Notes: generated by a model not told the origin, from the sequence alone. A stretch of DNA of 64,000 nucleotides from Atherinomorus stipes (GCA_023101725.1 JALJCO010010517.1:248001-312000); one strand, 5' to 3'; positions 11,640-23,903 are shown, counted from the first letter of the stretch. Numbers and translations are program-made.

Positions 11640-12900
11640 ATGCACTAATGCATGATCAACTTAACTGTGGATATTGTGGACACTGAGTGGTTAATAAGTT
11701 ATTTTATTTGGTCCCTGATCAGGTGGCCCCCCCTGAAAGGTGCATTGTGCAAGTTTAAATGTCAACTACTATCATTTCTTTGCTCCACATACTCTAACAG
11801 CTTTCTGATTTGTAGAATGAGCTGATCTCTTTTCAGTGCGGTGGTCTGTGATACTGTTTCTGCATAACCTGATTTACATCATCTGGGTGCGTTCAACAAG
11901 TACACGCGGGGGCGTTCCCTTTCCTCACGCACTCCATCTGAGTAAGGCGACAGTTATAGGTGATTTCGTCTGGTTAGAGAATAATAGGAGCCAATCACTA
12001 ATCGCGGGTGGGACTTTTGAAGGATGGGCGGCGTTTTGGCCGGATGTGATGTAGAAGCACAGGCGACAGCAGTGTAGTCAGTCAGTTATTTCAGACAACA
12101 ACAATCATGGCGGCTTGCCATGATTGTCACCGCTCGTACTAGCTGTCGCCGCCGCCGCCATGTTGTTTGACTGAAGCTTTTTGAGCTTGATAACATGTTT
12201 TGATAACTCGATCCTCTATGCGTGGTGGCTCTGGTGTCGCTCTGAGTTGCGTCACGGGTTGCGTCATTCGGTTCAACGTGAGTGGCTGAAGTAGCGTGTC
12301 AGTCAAGATGACGGACAGATCTTCTATCCAATCACATGCAAGAGTTTTAGAAAAAAAAGACTAATTTGAAATGACATCGGGTTAACTCCCTCCCCAGATG
12401 GTATTGCAAATACCAGGTGGCGGGAGTCAGGTTAGTTTCTGCATGCTCAAGGGGGGGCTTGTGGGGGAAACGAGCTCCGCGTTCTTGTTCGTCTGGCTGC
12501 ACCGGTGTCATGTATTCTGCCACCGCAGGTCCACATCTTGAGACAACACTGCTGCTGCTAAAAGATGGAGAGCAGGTGCCTCTCAAACACCAACTCAGAC
12601 TTCAGGAAGATGAAGAAGAAAAGTTTGGTCTCGTGAGACAAAGAGAAACAAACTGGAGTCTGACCGGTCCCCACAGCAGGGGGACTTTTTTCAGCACTAC
12701 ACCGGCACCAGCGCCGGAGTAAGACGGCCAAAATTTTTGCCATTTTTGCTGCTTTAGTTGCTCTTCACATGACTGACGTCAGCGTTAACATTACACAATT
12801 ACAGTGTTAAAATACGAATGGGCCCTGGGCCAGTTTGGACTGAAAATTTGGGCCCCATCATGACAAAGGTTGAGAACCCCTGTGTTAAATAACACATTTG
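11640..12900. other. Repeat-derived, GC-richer region without gene
   Basis: Contains nested short palindromes near 12062-12150 (separate entry). At about 12858-12883 there is the motif AAGGTTGAGAACCCCTG, which resembles the terminus of a hAT-like MITE whose other end I could not find. The open frames at 12347-12586 and 12417-12722 overlap on opposite strands and show no domain. Confidence 0.45.
12101..12127. repeat. 11-bp perfect inverted repeat within a larger imperfect palindrome
   Basis: Arms ACAATCATGGC and GCCATGATTGT are separated by GGCTT. A second pair, GGCGACAGC (12062-12070) and GCTGTCGCC (12142-12150), brackets it with a slightly offset centre. The pattern suits the middle of a foldback element. 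A regulatory hairpin is possible but unsupported. Confidence 0.7.
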
Positions 12901-14148
12901 GCATTTTAAGGAAAACTCAACCCTTTTAAAATACAAATATTGTTAAGCAGTCTTTTGTTAGAGGTCAGTAAGCCAGGACAGAAGGCTGGTGTTTGAGGAT
13001 GGGAAGGAAGAGCTGCCTCCTGCATTCGTCCTGACCTTCTCGTGGAAACTCGTGTCTCTTTAACAAAGTCATCTCACTTCATTCTACGCTTTGACTTATT
13101 ATGCACGGTCTCAGTGGGACTGTGTCAATTAAATGTAGACATATATCATTATACGGCGCTCATCTGGAAGTGTTAGTTAATAAGTTTGCTGTGTGCTTTC
13201 ATAACCAGGGTTTAGGGACACAGTCCTGTCGTATATCCGAGGGCATTCTGCCTGCAGGGAGCCGCACTAGTTCAAGAAGTCTCAACCGGAGACGCTTCCT
13301 GAAATGAAATTTGTTAGAATCAGACTGGAAAATTCTTATTCCGGTGATGCTGTTCATATGTTTATCATGAAATTATGAATAATGCAGGTTTTTCAAAATA
13401 AATAAGAACAGATTTAATTCGTGTTTATTATTAGAAAACATCTACTTTGACATATTTCCCTTGAAAATATAAAGAATTAGTCTACAGACACAAAGTCATA
13501 CTGATCTAGAAATGTTGAATATGTTTCCCGTGTGTGAGAAAATGTGATGCAAAACAACAGAATAATAAATGCATAAACGAGCAGCATGTTTGGTTGTAAG
13601 TGCAGAGGAAAACGCTGCCTGTGGGTTGTCGGCTGAACATAAATGCTGCCGTCCGTCTGTCTGAGCGATGTCTCCGTGACTGTCTCCGCTCTGCAGCCCT
13701 CCTGCCTCATCCTGTTCATGTTAATGTGCTGGCTGGTGTTTTAATAAATTAAGCTTGATTAAGAAGATTGTCGCCCTTTTGATTCTGATGGGGTCTTAAA
13801 CAAACTCTGCCATGATAGAATAATCATAAAAGAATCACTGCAGGAGTGTGTGATGAGTGTGCGCCCGCCTCTGCGTGTGTGTTAGGAGGTGGAGAGTGTG
13901 TAGATGTGTGTGTGTGTGAATGTAAAGGTTTCCAAGTGTTCTTATCCGCCAGCCGTTAAGCTCCTTCCTCTGGTGTGTGGTGGTGTAATGACCTGCAATC
14001 AGCTCGGAGTGTATCTCCATTAAACGGCCTTTCTCTCCGCCGGCGCTGGGAACTGCTCCGCTCCTCCACCTGTTACGGATGTACGTCCAGGTTTGACCTG
14101 AGAGGCCTGGTCTCGGTAAGATCTGTGTCTGGCCCGCTGCACGTTCAG
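12901..14148. other. No gene recognised
   Basis: Mostly unique sequence with short TG runs at about 13900-13920. The reverse open frames at 13477-13719 and 13835-14182 have no domain features; the second is rich in TH dipeptides encoded by the TG-rich tract. Confidence 0.45.
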
Positions 14149-14150
14149 TA

Positions 14151-14766
14151 CAGTTGTCTTCAAAATTATTCATACCCTCCAATTAAAGAAGGAAAAAAAT
14201 CAGCCGTCAGTGAAATAAAAACAAACAAAAATAAAAACAAAAAAAGAGTGAGTCTATTACAATACTGAATTTCCATTCTGGGATAAATAAAGTATTTTTT
14301 ATTTCATTTCATTTCATAAGTTGGAATTGATAAAAGTTATAACAAATAAAAATTTTATGAAAATCATGACACTGATTTTAAATTGTGGTTCAACAGAAAT
14401 ATTAAAAAAACACAAAAATAAAACAAATAAACAAGCATGATGGGGCTCCGAAGCTAAAATGTTGAGCAACACTTTGAGACAATCACTGCAATCAGGTGTT
14501 TTCTGTAACGTCCAATCAGACGTCTGCACCTGTTGACAGGTATGTTGGTCCACGTTCATGGGAAAGCTGCTCTAATGTATCTGGGACAGCTTTGTATGTA
14601 TTTTAAAATCATTATTTTTAAACCACAATTTAAAAGCAACATGTTATTTTATTAAATTATAATTTTGTGAATTTTTATTTATTATTAGTTTCTTGTTATT
14701 TGAGTTTCTGTTGTGATTTTAGCCTTTTCTTTAATTGGAGGGTATGAATAATTTTAAGGATGACTG
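14151..14766. mobile_element. Tc1/mariner-type MITE with ~38-bp TIRs
   Basis: Flanked by TA. The left end begins CAGTTGTCTTCAAAATTATT and continues CATACCCTCCAATTAAAG. The right end (14729-14766) is its near-perfect inverse, beginning CTTTAATTGGAGGGTATGAA. It carries no transposase. The core at about 14443-14570 (GTTGAGCAACACTTTGAGAC through CACCTGTTGACAGGTATGTT) recurs in inverted orientation at 28932-29045 and in direct orientation at 30084-30158. Confidence 0.9.
14235..14318 (+). mobile_element. LINE/SINE tail inserted in the MITE
   Basis: GAGTGAGTCTATTACAATAC, then GAATTTCCATTCTGGGATAA, then ATAAAGTATTTTTTATTTCA and a (TTTCA)n end. The same tail lies in reverse orientation at 26251-26398. 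Only the 3' portion is present. The exact 5' boundary is uncertain because the host MITE is itself A-rich there. Confidence 0.7.
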
Positions 14767-15012
14767 TATATTTGTGGTAGAGATGTGACATTCATGAACG
14801 AATCGATTCTTTTGAACAGCTCATTTAAATGAACCATGAGAATCGGATCTCACTTGTGAGCCGTTCTTACTTATCTGAATTGTTCACCCCGACTTCACCT
14901 GACACGCGTGTGCCATCATCGGAGCCTGATGTCCAACATGCTTCCTTCATGTGAACACATCAGAAACTGTTGGTTCCAAAACATTTACTAAAATTTACAG
15001 TCTATACAATAT

Positions 15013-15175
15013 CTACAACTATCCTCCAAATTATTCATACCCTCCAATTAATGAAAAGGCACAACAGTAATTCAAATAACAAGAAACTAAATAAACTAAT
15101 AAAAAATAAAATTTTACAAAATTATTATTTAGTGAAATAACAACATGAACAAGTTAATTAGATAAAATAAAGATT
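15013..15175. mobile_element. Terminal fragment of the 14.1-kb MITE family
   Basis: CAAATTATTCATACCCTCC followed by AATTAATGAAAAGGC, then CAAATAACAAGAAACTAA. This is the inverse of the right terminal region of the element at 14151-14766. Only one end is recognisable. Confidence 0.75.
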
Positions 15176-15229
15176 TAAGAAAGCCCAAACGATTATAAAA
15201 CATAAATACAAATGTAGTTTTTAAAAAGT

Positions 15230-15960
15230 CTCAAGAGTAGCAGGAGAGAATGAGCTCAGCTCAGACTTAAATTTATCTTGTTAATTATTCAGATTGCAAA
15301 TGATTTTCCTGCAGACACTCTGGCATAGATCTACGCGGATGCATCTAAGTTCAACTGTCCAGCTTTCCTCCACAGATTCCCCCGTTTGACCATCACAATG
15401 ACATGCAGCAACTCCTGCTTTCATCTGAGCAAAATACGACAATCTGCCCTGTAATCAGAGTAAAAAGGCAACACAATCACAGGTTCTGGGCAGCAGCCTG
15501 CTGCTCAAGGTGATCTGCAGTCCTCTGGTTCCTCTCCGTAACCTCTGGACCCCCCCTCCACCACCGTTCACCGCTGCACCCGAGGAGTTTCAAGCAGTTT
15601 GTCAACGATACATTAAATTTTAATTCCAAGGACAGCTGTGCTCATGCCAGTAGATTCTGCTGCTCCTCGGAAAAGTGTCATCATTTCAGAAACAAGCGTC
15701 TAAATCAGAGCTAATATATTTCACTCGCTGCATGTTCCACTAATCCTGTTGTTTAAATGCACAATCCCCCACCACTTCCTAATAGAAACGTACACGGGCA
15801 TCTCCCAGAAATTAATGAGACCTATTTATAAGAATTGCTAGTTAACAATTTATTGCCACGTGGGCAGCAAGCAGACTGATTAAATTATAATTATAACATT
15901 ATTCCTGCGACGCTCAGCTTCAGAGGCAGAAATGGAAATGGAAGAACTTTGATACAACCA
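15230..15960. other. Low-repeat AT-rich block, possible conserved non-coding DNA
   Basis: No repeat family, TIR or ORF is recognised. The stretch 15810-15900 holds dense homeobox-like and MEF2/HNF1-like words (AATTAATGAGACC, CTATTTATAAG, GTTAACAATTTATTG, GATTAAATTATAATTATAA). This composition is often seen in vertebrate developmental enhancers. There is no direct evidence of function or conservation. Confidence 0.3.
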
Positions 15961-16462
15961 GTACACAGAATGCACCTTTTAGCATTTTTAAGTGTGTGTG
16001 AGTGAAAGCAGTGTGATGTTTGTGCACAGACTGACAGTGAGACAGCTTCATGTTTATTGTGTTTAGCTGGAGACTAAAGATGTGTGCTTCACGTAATCAC
16101 CAGAAAGTGAGTTAGAGGAATCTGTCATCTTTTCATCTGTTCCCGTGTTACAGAAGCCGCTTTCACACCTGCATTGTGGGATATTTGTGGTTAGGTCCAT
16201 CCGCTCTTTAACCGGGGTTGTCTTTTCAAACATGTCGCTTCCCCGTGGAGTTTCACGTCCCGGCCACGTTCAGACATCAGGAAATGTTGCAGATCGGTCG
16301 ATAGTTCCGCGCGTAGCGACAGACGTCCTTTCATCCCTGTTCGGAACATTTTCTTGTGGGTTCAGCCAAAACGACGTGCTGCAACATTTCTGCTACTATG
16401 ATATGGAGGCCACTTCATGTCCACTACGGCTCCGAGGTAAAAGAGCCAAACGTTTGACTGAA

Positions 16463-17115
16463 TGCAAACCATAGACTGTATATAATTACTGGACGTAGCT
16501 TCCGGTCTCTTCTGAATAGAGAAATGTGAAGCCAGGTGGGCGTGTCTTACCGTCGCCATCTTGCCGTGTCACGTACGTCGTCACTCCAGGAAAATCCTAA
16601 AATGGGCACAGCGCGGCCGTGGGGCAAATGATTGACAGCTGACGTACTGTGGGCTAAACGCTAACTGAGCTAACACGAAACTAAGAGGAGCTAACAAAGA
16701 TAAGGCTCCTAAGCGGCATGGTTAAGGTAAGACATGCTTAGACTTGCAATTCGCTGACTAAACACCGCCGTTGTGCGACTCTGTAACAAACTGAGACCTT
16801 ATTAAGAGCAAAGAAGGAGCTAACTAGGAGCCTCCGGTCGGCAGGCGGAGCTTCCGGTCTGCCGCATGTCAATAATGGGGACACGCCCTTAATTATGTGT
16901 AATTTGAAGAATAAATACCATCTAAACGAATGAGTTATAAAAAAATTCACCCCCCTCACAGTTGACATGAAGGCAAACTTGACCTAATAAACCTAAAATG
17001 ATTTTTTGAACCAGGCTGTAAACCTGTTTATTTCTGCTGTGAAGTTGGCGTTTTTAACATGGGAGTCTATGGGGATTTGCTCGCTCTTGGAGCCAGCCCC
17101 TAGTGGATGAAGGGA
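16463..17115. mobile_element. 'CCATAGACT' interspersed repeat
   Basis: Starts CCATAGACTGTATATAATTA near 16470 and ends with CATGGGAGTCTATGGGGATT near 17058-17077, giving short inverted CCATAGACT/AGTCTATGG ends. The tail CTCGCTCTTGGAGCCAGCCC follows. I recognise this combination as a widespread fish repeat of uncertain class. A single copy of GTTTATTTCTGCTGTGAAGT sits at 17028-17047, just inside the right end; the 21-bp array at 36.4-37.2 kb is built from that segment. Confidence 0.7.
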
Positions 17116-17706
17116 GGATTACACTATTTACAACAAGGAAGAGAGCTTCACTGTTCTGAGGCGGAGTTTGCCCCTTGATGCAAACGTATAAAAGACAAAG
17201 TCCACCATTACTGCTTTCCAGAGTAAGGCCGAGCTGACACTGGGCCATTTCATATCCGAACCACATCCATGCAACAGGAGTTGTCCGTAGGGATGGGCGA
17301 TGACGAAATTTTTCATGTCCATACAATACCAGCAGTTTATGGCACTTTTTCAGCGCTACCGATATCGAGACCAATACTTTTTGTCCTTTAAAAGAAAATC
17401 ACATGATTGTACATTATGTTTTAATATCTTGAATGCAAGAGCAATTTTAGATATTAGTAAAACCTGACAACAGAAGTACTGGAAAGAAACACTTAAAACA
17501 ATAATTAATTATAGTGATGATAAAATTAGACAAAAATAGATTAAAAACATCTTTCAATTATCAAATAACATAATATATACTGAATAAAATAATCAAATTT
17601 ATTGAGTGGAAAATATTAAAATAGAAAATGTAATACTAATACTACAAATTTACCAAAACATATAGTACAATAACCTGCATTAAACCACTAAAAGACAACA
17701 GAACAC

Positions 17707-17709
17707 ACA

Positions 17710-17745
<36 letters not shown>

Positions 17746-17765
17746 TATCATCATCATCATCATCA
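17707..17765. repeat. (ATC)n microsatellite
   Basis: About 19 trinucleotide units with one ATT interruption, located where the related copy at 53.4 kb has only two units. Confidence 0.95.
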
Positions 17766-17788
17766 CTAACAGCAGCGTCATCATGACA

Positions 17789-17902
17789 TCTGATAGGCTA
17801 CCACCATCATGTGGTACAGAAGCTAGAATCTGATTGGCTACCACCATCATGTGGTACAGAAGCTAGAATCTGATTGGCTACCACCATAATGTGGTATGGA
17901 AG
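17789..17902. repeat. 40-bp tandem repeat, 2.9 copies
   Basis: Units at 17789, 17829 and 17869 begin TCTGATTGGCTACCACCATC. They extend a segment of the surrounding MITE. The last copy is diverged. Confidence 0.95.
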
Positions 17903-19808
17903 CAACTGTACAACACAAAAATACATTTAATGAGAAAGTGAGCCCAAACTTTTGACTGGTAGTGTATGTAGTAATATTCTAGGCACTTCAGAAAGATTCA
18001 AAATGCAGCTTGAAATGAAAGCTGTAGCTATGTACAAACATCGGACGACTGAAACAACAAAATGAGTCAAAATCAGTGAAATCCAGTTCCTCCCTGTCCT
18101 GTTTATTAACTCTGTGGCTGCCATTAACGTGTAAACATGTTAATTCAAATCCGAACGTTAACTGTCAATCACGTGTTTACACGTTAATTATGGGTTTTAA
18201 AGCAACCCTTACCAATGTTGCATTCTTACACTATTTTTCTAACAGGGTAAAATGCTATGAATGAGGTAATGGAACTCTGAAATACAAGACAGACCCACCA
18301 TTAATCAAAATAAAATATTATTCCAATCTGTAAATATTCAATGAAAACTCCAACCAATCCTTGAAGTGGGGTGCACCTCTAGGATTGTCCAACGGACCTG
18401 CCTGTCAGACCTTTGATTCTGCATTGGGAGGCAGAAGGAATGAGGGGGGGTGTCTTAGGAGTGAGGCGGGACTGTTTATATTCAAATAATCTTGCTGTGC
18501 TTTCTGAAATGCAAGATCGGTAAGAGTTGCTTTAATTGGGGGAGCTGTTTTTATCTCTGGTGGAGCTTGTCAGAGAGAAACAAGTGCTGATCGTCTTTAT
18601 TTCTGTAATTTTCATCCGATCCAGCAGATGGCGGTGTCCGACAAGCTTAAAAAACCTACCAGGAAGTGGTGTGCTTCTACGGTGCCAGTGTTGTTAGCGG
18701 TTGTTAGCCCAAGATGTGACCTCGATTCTGTTGCGAGAGGGAGAGAACATGGCGGACGGTCGTAATCGAAGCAGCTTAGGAGATGGATGAAGGAGGAAAG
18801 TTTGTGGAAAAGTGATCGGTGACAGACACGATCGATGATGGAAATACAGCAGCGAAGTGCAGCAGCTGAAAAAGAAAGTAAGGCAAGCAGCACGGCGGGT
18901 GTTTTCCGCGAGGGGGGGGGGCTGTGCTTGTGCACCTAAGCTGCGGTGTCTGAATAGGAGGAGGGAGGAATAGAGGTAGATGTTTCTGCCAAATGTTATG
19001 CTGTGAAACAAACTTGTGGCTTATTCAGCTAGTAAATAATTATTTTGCCTCCAAAACTCTTTTTTCAGTGTTGTATTTGTTGCTTCATAGTTTCATAAAC
19101 AGCTGTTCAGATGATGAAGGTGTTACTAAAGTAAAAAATTATTGGCATCAAAGACACTTTTCCACTTGAAGCGCATTGCAGCATTTAAAGCTCGTTTTCT
19201 CAGATTTTTTGGTCAGAAACAGGCATTTTCGCTGCAACAAACTCATGTTCTACTGCAGATTACTAAAGAATGGAAAAAGCTAGAAACAAATGTTTTTTTT
19301 CTGATAAAAGTAGAGAGTCTAAGCTTTCCTTTGGTACATTCAGTGTTTGTATTGGCATAGTACACAATATTCTGTGGATCTCCAAATTCTGTGAAAATGC
19401 TTAAAAATCCTGGCAATATGGAGCTCTGCTCAGAAAAGGTCTGGCAGGCAATGAGTTAAACTTGGACCGGTTTCCTTGCCACTTAGATCTCATAATAAAA
19501 CCATTTACAATCGTCCCCCTGAACATGGATATTTCTCACTTTGGAAAACCCAACTGGATGAATGTCACAATAGAATAAAAATAAAGTACTTTTGAAAGCA
19601 ATATTACCACAGCTGAGCTGGAATAGTAGAAATGTACATGAATTCATGTGAAATTAGTAAAACGGTAAAGCAAAGCAGTATATGAGTATATGAAAAATCA
19701 TATTAGTGTATATGAGAAATACCTGTAAGCATTTACCTGTAACAATAAACAATACCTGTAAACAAACAAAAAAAAAAAAAAACATTTCAATTCTAACCTC
19801 CAACAGCT
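17903..19808. other. No gene recognised
   Basis: Includes an 18470-18960 stretch with GC-rich patches and G runs (18914-18922). Overlapping reverse frames at 18612-18935 and 18694-19011 have no domain. An A-rich tract lies at 19769-19783. Confidence 0.45.
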
Positions 19809-22800
19809 ACACTGTAACGAATTTCTGTAAATTTACGGTGAATTTACAACAGTATCTTACCGTTTTTCAAAATAATTGTAAAATACTGTTAAATATTCAT
19901 CCCTGCATGTAAATAAACAGTTAATGTAAACAAACTGTAAATTAACAGTTAATGCTAACAAACTGTAATTTAACAGTATAATACAGTATTTTCTGTCACG
20001 CGGTGGAATTGGACCCACATTCCTTCACAAGTCTTGTCACTATCCATCAGCATCTCACTGATAATTGTAGGCTTATGTTTCTGTTTTGATGATTTTACTT
20101 CTTGTTGATCATACTTTTAACATTACTCAAGTCATTTTTGAGTGATGAGATGTGATGGGATATTCCTGGACCTGACTTTGAACATCACAGCTTCTTCATC
20201 ATTCAGAGCAGCACATGTGGACTTCATCCAAAGAGGTAAAATGATTTTTATCTCCATAAACTTACAGTGTGAAGATTATTAAACTGACATTATTAAAAAA
20301 AAAAAAAGAGCATTAGGTCTGTTTCAGCTGGTCAGGCTGCTTAGCTTGGCAAAGCAAGCTCTGAACTCAGTTAGCTAATGTTAGCAAGCTGGCATTGCTT
20401 CTGACCTTTGTAAGGTGTAACTTATCACTTTCTCATCTAACTTTATTCAAAAGTCCTTTCAAATACAGGCAAGTTTATCAACAGTACATCAGGTTTGGAG
20501 TAGTTCTGGAGATCAGGTAATGTTTGGGCATCCTTAGACTCAATAGAAGCTAGCTAAAAAATAGACAGTAAAGGTAACTATTTCAATCTGCATTTCATTT
20601 TCTGCGATGCCACCTGTGATGATAAACAGTAATTTCTGACCTCACTTGACCTGATGATTTAAACAGTGTTGCCTCTGTGATATAGTGCTTGCAGGACAAA
20701 CAAACAAACAAAAAAAACAAAACAGTAGGCCAGACTGCTTCACCTTCACACAGAAAATTGAAGTCTGTTGCGTCTGCTCTATCTGCTTTGTTTTGCAGAC
20801 CAAATGCTGAGTGAGATAGAACTGTTCTACATTTATATATCTGTGGGTAAAGTTAAAATGCACTACCTGTGCGCAGTCTCTAAAAAATTCCCAGGAAAAT
20901 TGTCACTAAAACCATGTTATGAATAGGCTTCTTGGCCGAAATGCAAGGGCTTTCACTTATGTTTTACTCCATTCAGCAAAAGAAATCACTTAAACTGGCA
21001 TTTATTTAAATGAACATGTGTTAGTTAATCACCAATAACAGTGTGAAGACTAACTTGTGATTATTTGTGCAATTATAGAGCTGTCTGTACAACCAAAAAT
21101 GGGAAGGAATGGAAGGATCATCAAAAGGGAGAGAGGACCTGGACGTGCCATTATTTCATCAGATGTAAAGGTGAGGTGTGTTCTTCTCAGACGCAACATT
21201 AAATTTATGTTAAACACATTTTATTATACTCCATAGTAGTAATACCAGTCTTTCTCATTCAGTTTATAAATTAAAAACAAATAAGCTTTTAACTTCATGT
21301 TAATTAGATAATCACATACTGTAGGCAAATCTGTTCATTTAAACTGTATTTTTCATAATAGCCCGGTATTTTTAACTTTCTAACAACATGCCACCAGCCT
21401 ACTGACTTAGCCCTCGTAAGAGGTAACCTCCCTCCCTAATCTATAACAACTAACCGCTCTTTTTTTTCTGTCTCTTGCTGTTCTCTCTTCTTAACTATTT
21501 ATATTTTACATCTCCCTGCAACAGTTTATTGCTCTGGCCCTTTTCTTTCCCCTTATGTCTTTTATTTTTTTTGCATCCCTCCATTAGTCTATTTCACATT
21601 TTTATATTTAGGTGACGTTGTGTTACTAAATTTTTGTACGTCTGTTTGTTTGGCAGGCACTAGTCATCAGCGATTGAGGATACCACCAATGCTGCAGTCA
21701 AGTACTCCCACTGTACACTGTCTTCCCCCTTTACTTCTCTTTCTCTAATTTCACTGTTCACATTGTTCACATCTACATGTACAAAAGACTTGCTGACAAG
21801 CTAGACTGTTCTGTTACACTGCTCTTGATGCTATTTTAATTAAATGTTATACTGTTCTTGAAGCTATTTTAAAGGTGATAGCTACAACTTTTTCATCAAA
21901 ACAATATTTTTTTTTAAAAGTAATACACCCACAGAACGTCTAGTGGGGTGAAGAATAAAAGTGTTAAGTTTATCCCCAATTTTTTTATAGCATATGAATT
22001 ATTGTTTTATAAATTTGATGGGTCCCAAAAATAAATATTTACATCTGATGACCATGTCAATGTCATGATTCTTCACTGTTAGCATTAGCTCTGGAGTTGC
22101 CAGCTCAATTGCTATGTGCAGAAGTAGCATCTTCGTTACCTTACTTTTGTCTTTACTTTTTTATTCAAGGTCAGAGTTCAGGAATGACTGGCAATAACAT
22201 TAAATCAACATTAAATCTTATGATTATTTTGGAAAATGGTGTTAGTGGGAGAGCTCCATAAACTGTCAGTTCTTGATTCTTGATTCTTTTCTTCAGCTAG
22301 CACAAAGCAAAGCAAAAGCACAATAAGGTACACAATTTAAGAAAAATACAAGAAAAGTCATTACTTGCATATTAGGACTTGAGGATGTTACCTGCTGTCA
22401 CAATAAAAGGAGGAATAAATGGAAAATGGTCCAGACTGACTTGCTGTTCAGTCCAGAATTTCAAAAGCCCTGTATGATGTTATAAGTTAATTTGTGGGGA
22501 TTTATAGGAAATTAATGCAAATTAGCAGATGTATTAAGCACTGAGAATAAACTGCTGTGTACTGTAAAATATACCATAACACAATTATTCTACTGTCATG
22601 TACTGTACTCCAAAATACAGTTGTATACTGTTAAAATAACAGTAAATGTGCTGTAAAATTACCACACCATCCAATGTTATCCTACAGTAATATACTGTAA
22701 TTCAAAATACAGTACCATACTGTTAAAAAATTTTACAGTAGGTGCACTGTAAAATAACAGTAAATTACTGGCGTCCCTGCTGCCAGTAATTTACTGTTAT

Positions 22801-22827
22801 TTTACAGTGAAATTCTTTACAGTGTAG
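19809..22827. mobile_element. ~3-kb DNA transposon-like element with CACTGTAA ends
   Basis: The left end CACTGTAACGAATTTCTGTA and the right end (ending 22827), whose inverse is CACTGTAAAGAATTTCACTG, form terminal inverted repeats beside TA. Both subterminal regions are packed with short ACTGTAA, TACAGTA and AACAGTAAAT words in both orientations. CACTG termini with subterminal repeats suggest a CACTA/EnSpm-type element. No transposase is readable across the interior. A TTAA followed by AGGTGATAGCTACAAC at 21869-21888 marks the left end of a separate MITE inside it, diverged from the element at 29184-29845. Confidence 0.65.
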
Positions 22828-22960
22828 GTGGTCGATGAAAACCTGGACTCGCGTTAACTTTTCTACATGCTGGACCGCTGCTGATAGAACAAAACCTTGC
22901 GACATATCATAACAGAATGATGACATCCTGTGAGACTGCAAATAGATCAATACTGGGTTT

Positions 22961-23600
22961 TTAACCCTTTGAACCCTCAGCCCATTTTTCTTGAATTCGC
23001 ATACTCCAATTAAAATGAGTGTATCTCTGCAACCACAAGGCCTTTTTTAAATAAATCTGGTGTCAAATTAAAGAAAATACTTGTGAGAGTATATTTGTTA
23101 CTGGTGAAGAGTAAATAAAGATGGCACAGCAAAATTTCAAACCTTGCCTTGAAAACACACTTTCAGCATCAACAACTGTCTGAAATTATGCTTTCTGTTA
23201 ATCTCTTTCAATCCAAAGTAAAATATGTTGACATTGTTCCTGCTAAGACCTCCCCTTCGAAAGTAAAGCAGAACAGAATTACAGATTTTATTTTTACAAA
23301 ACGTTCAGGAGAGGTTTCCAAAAATGGCCACTTTGGCACTATATGGCACAGTTGGCAATGTTGTTGTCCAACATGCTACAGTATCATTATTCTTCTATAA
23401 TAAATATCTTTAAAAAAACAACAAAAACAGCCTCAAACTTCAGCTTTATGACTTCTGTTTCTGCACGCCCTCACAGCTTCCATACCCGGCTGTGTGTGGT
23501 TATGCAGGCCCATAACTTCACAACGGATTGGTTAATTTTGGTGAATGAGACATCAATCAGTTCATTAGAGCCAGTAGAACGTATCTAGACCCCCGTGGGA
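22961..23600. mobile_element. TTAACCCTTTGAACCCT-type MITE fragment
   Basis: TTAACCCTTTGAACCCTCAG at 22961 recurs at 42443. Both sites also share the downstream motif GAAGAGT..GTAAAGATGGCACA (23106 and 43396). TTAA next to CCC fits a piggyBac-like terminus. The right end was not located. Confidence 0.5.
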
Positions 23601-23717
23601 AAGATTGACAGTAGTTTCAGCCAATCAGAGCCAGCAGAAGGCGGTAATTCAGTATTGGCTGGTACCTGCATGGGTGGATTGTGAAGCTGTCTGCTGGGTC
23701 CTTCAGAAGGGATCACC

Positions 23718-23903
23718 ATGTTTGATTGGCCCGCAAACCCACCGGACCTGAACCCCATCGAAAACATGTGGGACATTGTCAAGAGAAAGCTGAACGGGAA
23801 GAGAGCAAACAATAAAGAAGAGCTCAGGACTGTGATGGAAGCATGCTGGTCTTCCATAACAGATATGCCACAAGCTGCTAGCATCCATGCCACGCCGGGT
23901 TAA
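23718..23903 (+). pseudogene. Tc1-like transposase C-terminal fragment
   Basis: The 61-residue open segment contains DWPANPPDLNPIENMWDIVK, the signature around the third catalytic residue of Tc1 transposases (glutamate codon 23760-23762). It continues through RKLNGKRANNKEELRTVMEA and ends just past CWSSITDMPQAA. The DNA-binding domain and both aspartate blocks are absent upstream, so it is a non-functional remnant. Confidence 0.92.

Larger units (their letters stand above)
17288..17902 (+). mobile_element. hAT-like MITE, right end replaced by tandem repeats
   Basis: The left end TAGGGATGGGCGATGACGAA matches the inverted end of the complete related copy at 53300-53844, which lies in reverse orientation. 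The body matches through AGAAAATCACATGATTGTAC, CATTAAACCACT and GACATCTGATAGGCTACCAC. In this copy an (ATC)n run is inserted and the right terminus is lost, replaced by the 40-bp repeats. Confidence 0.85.
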
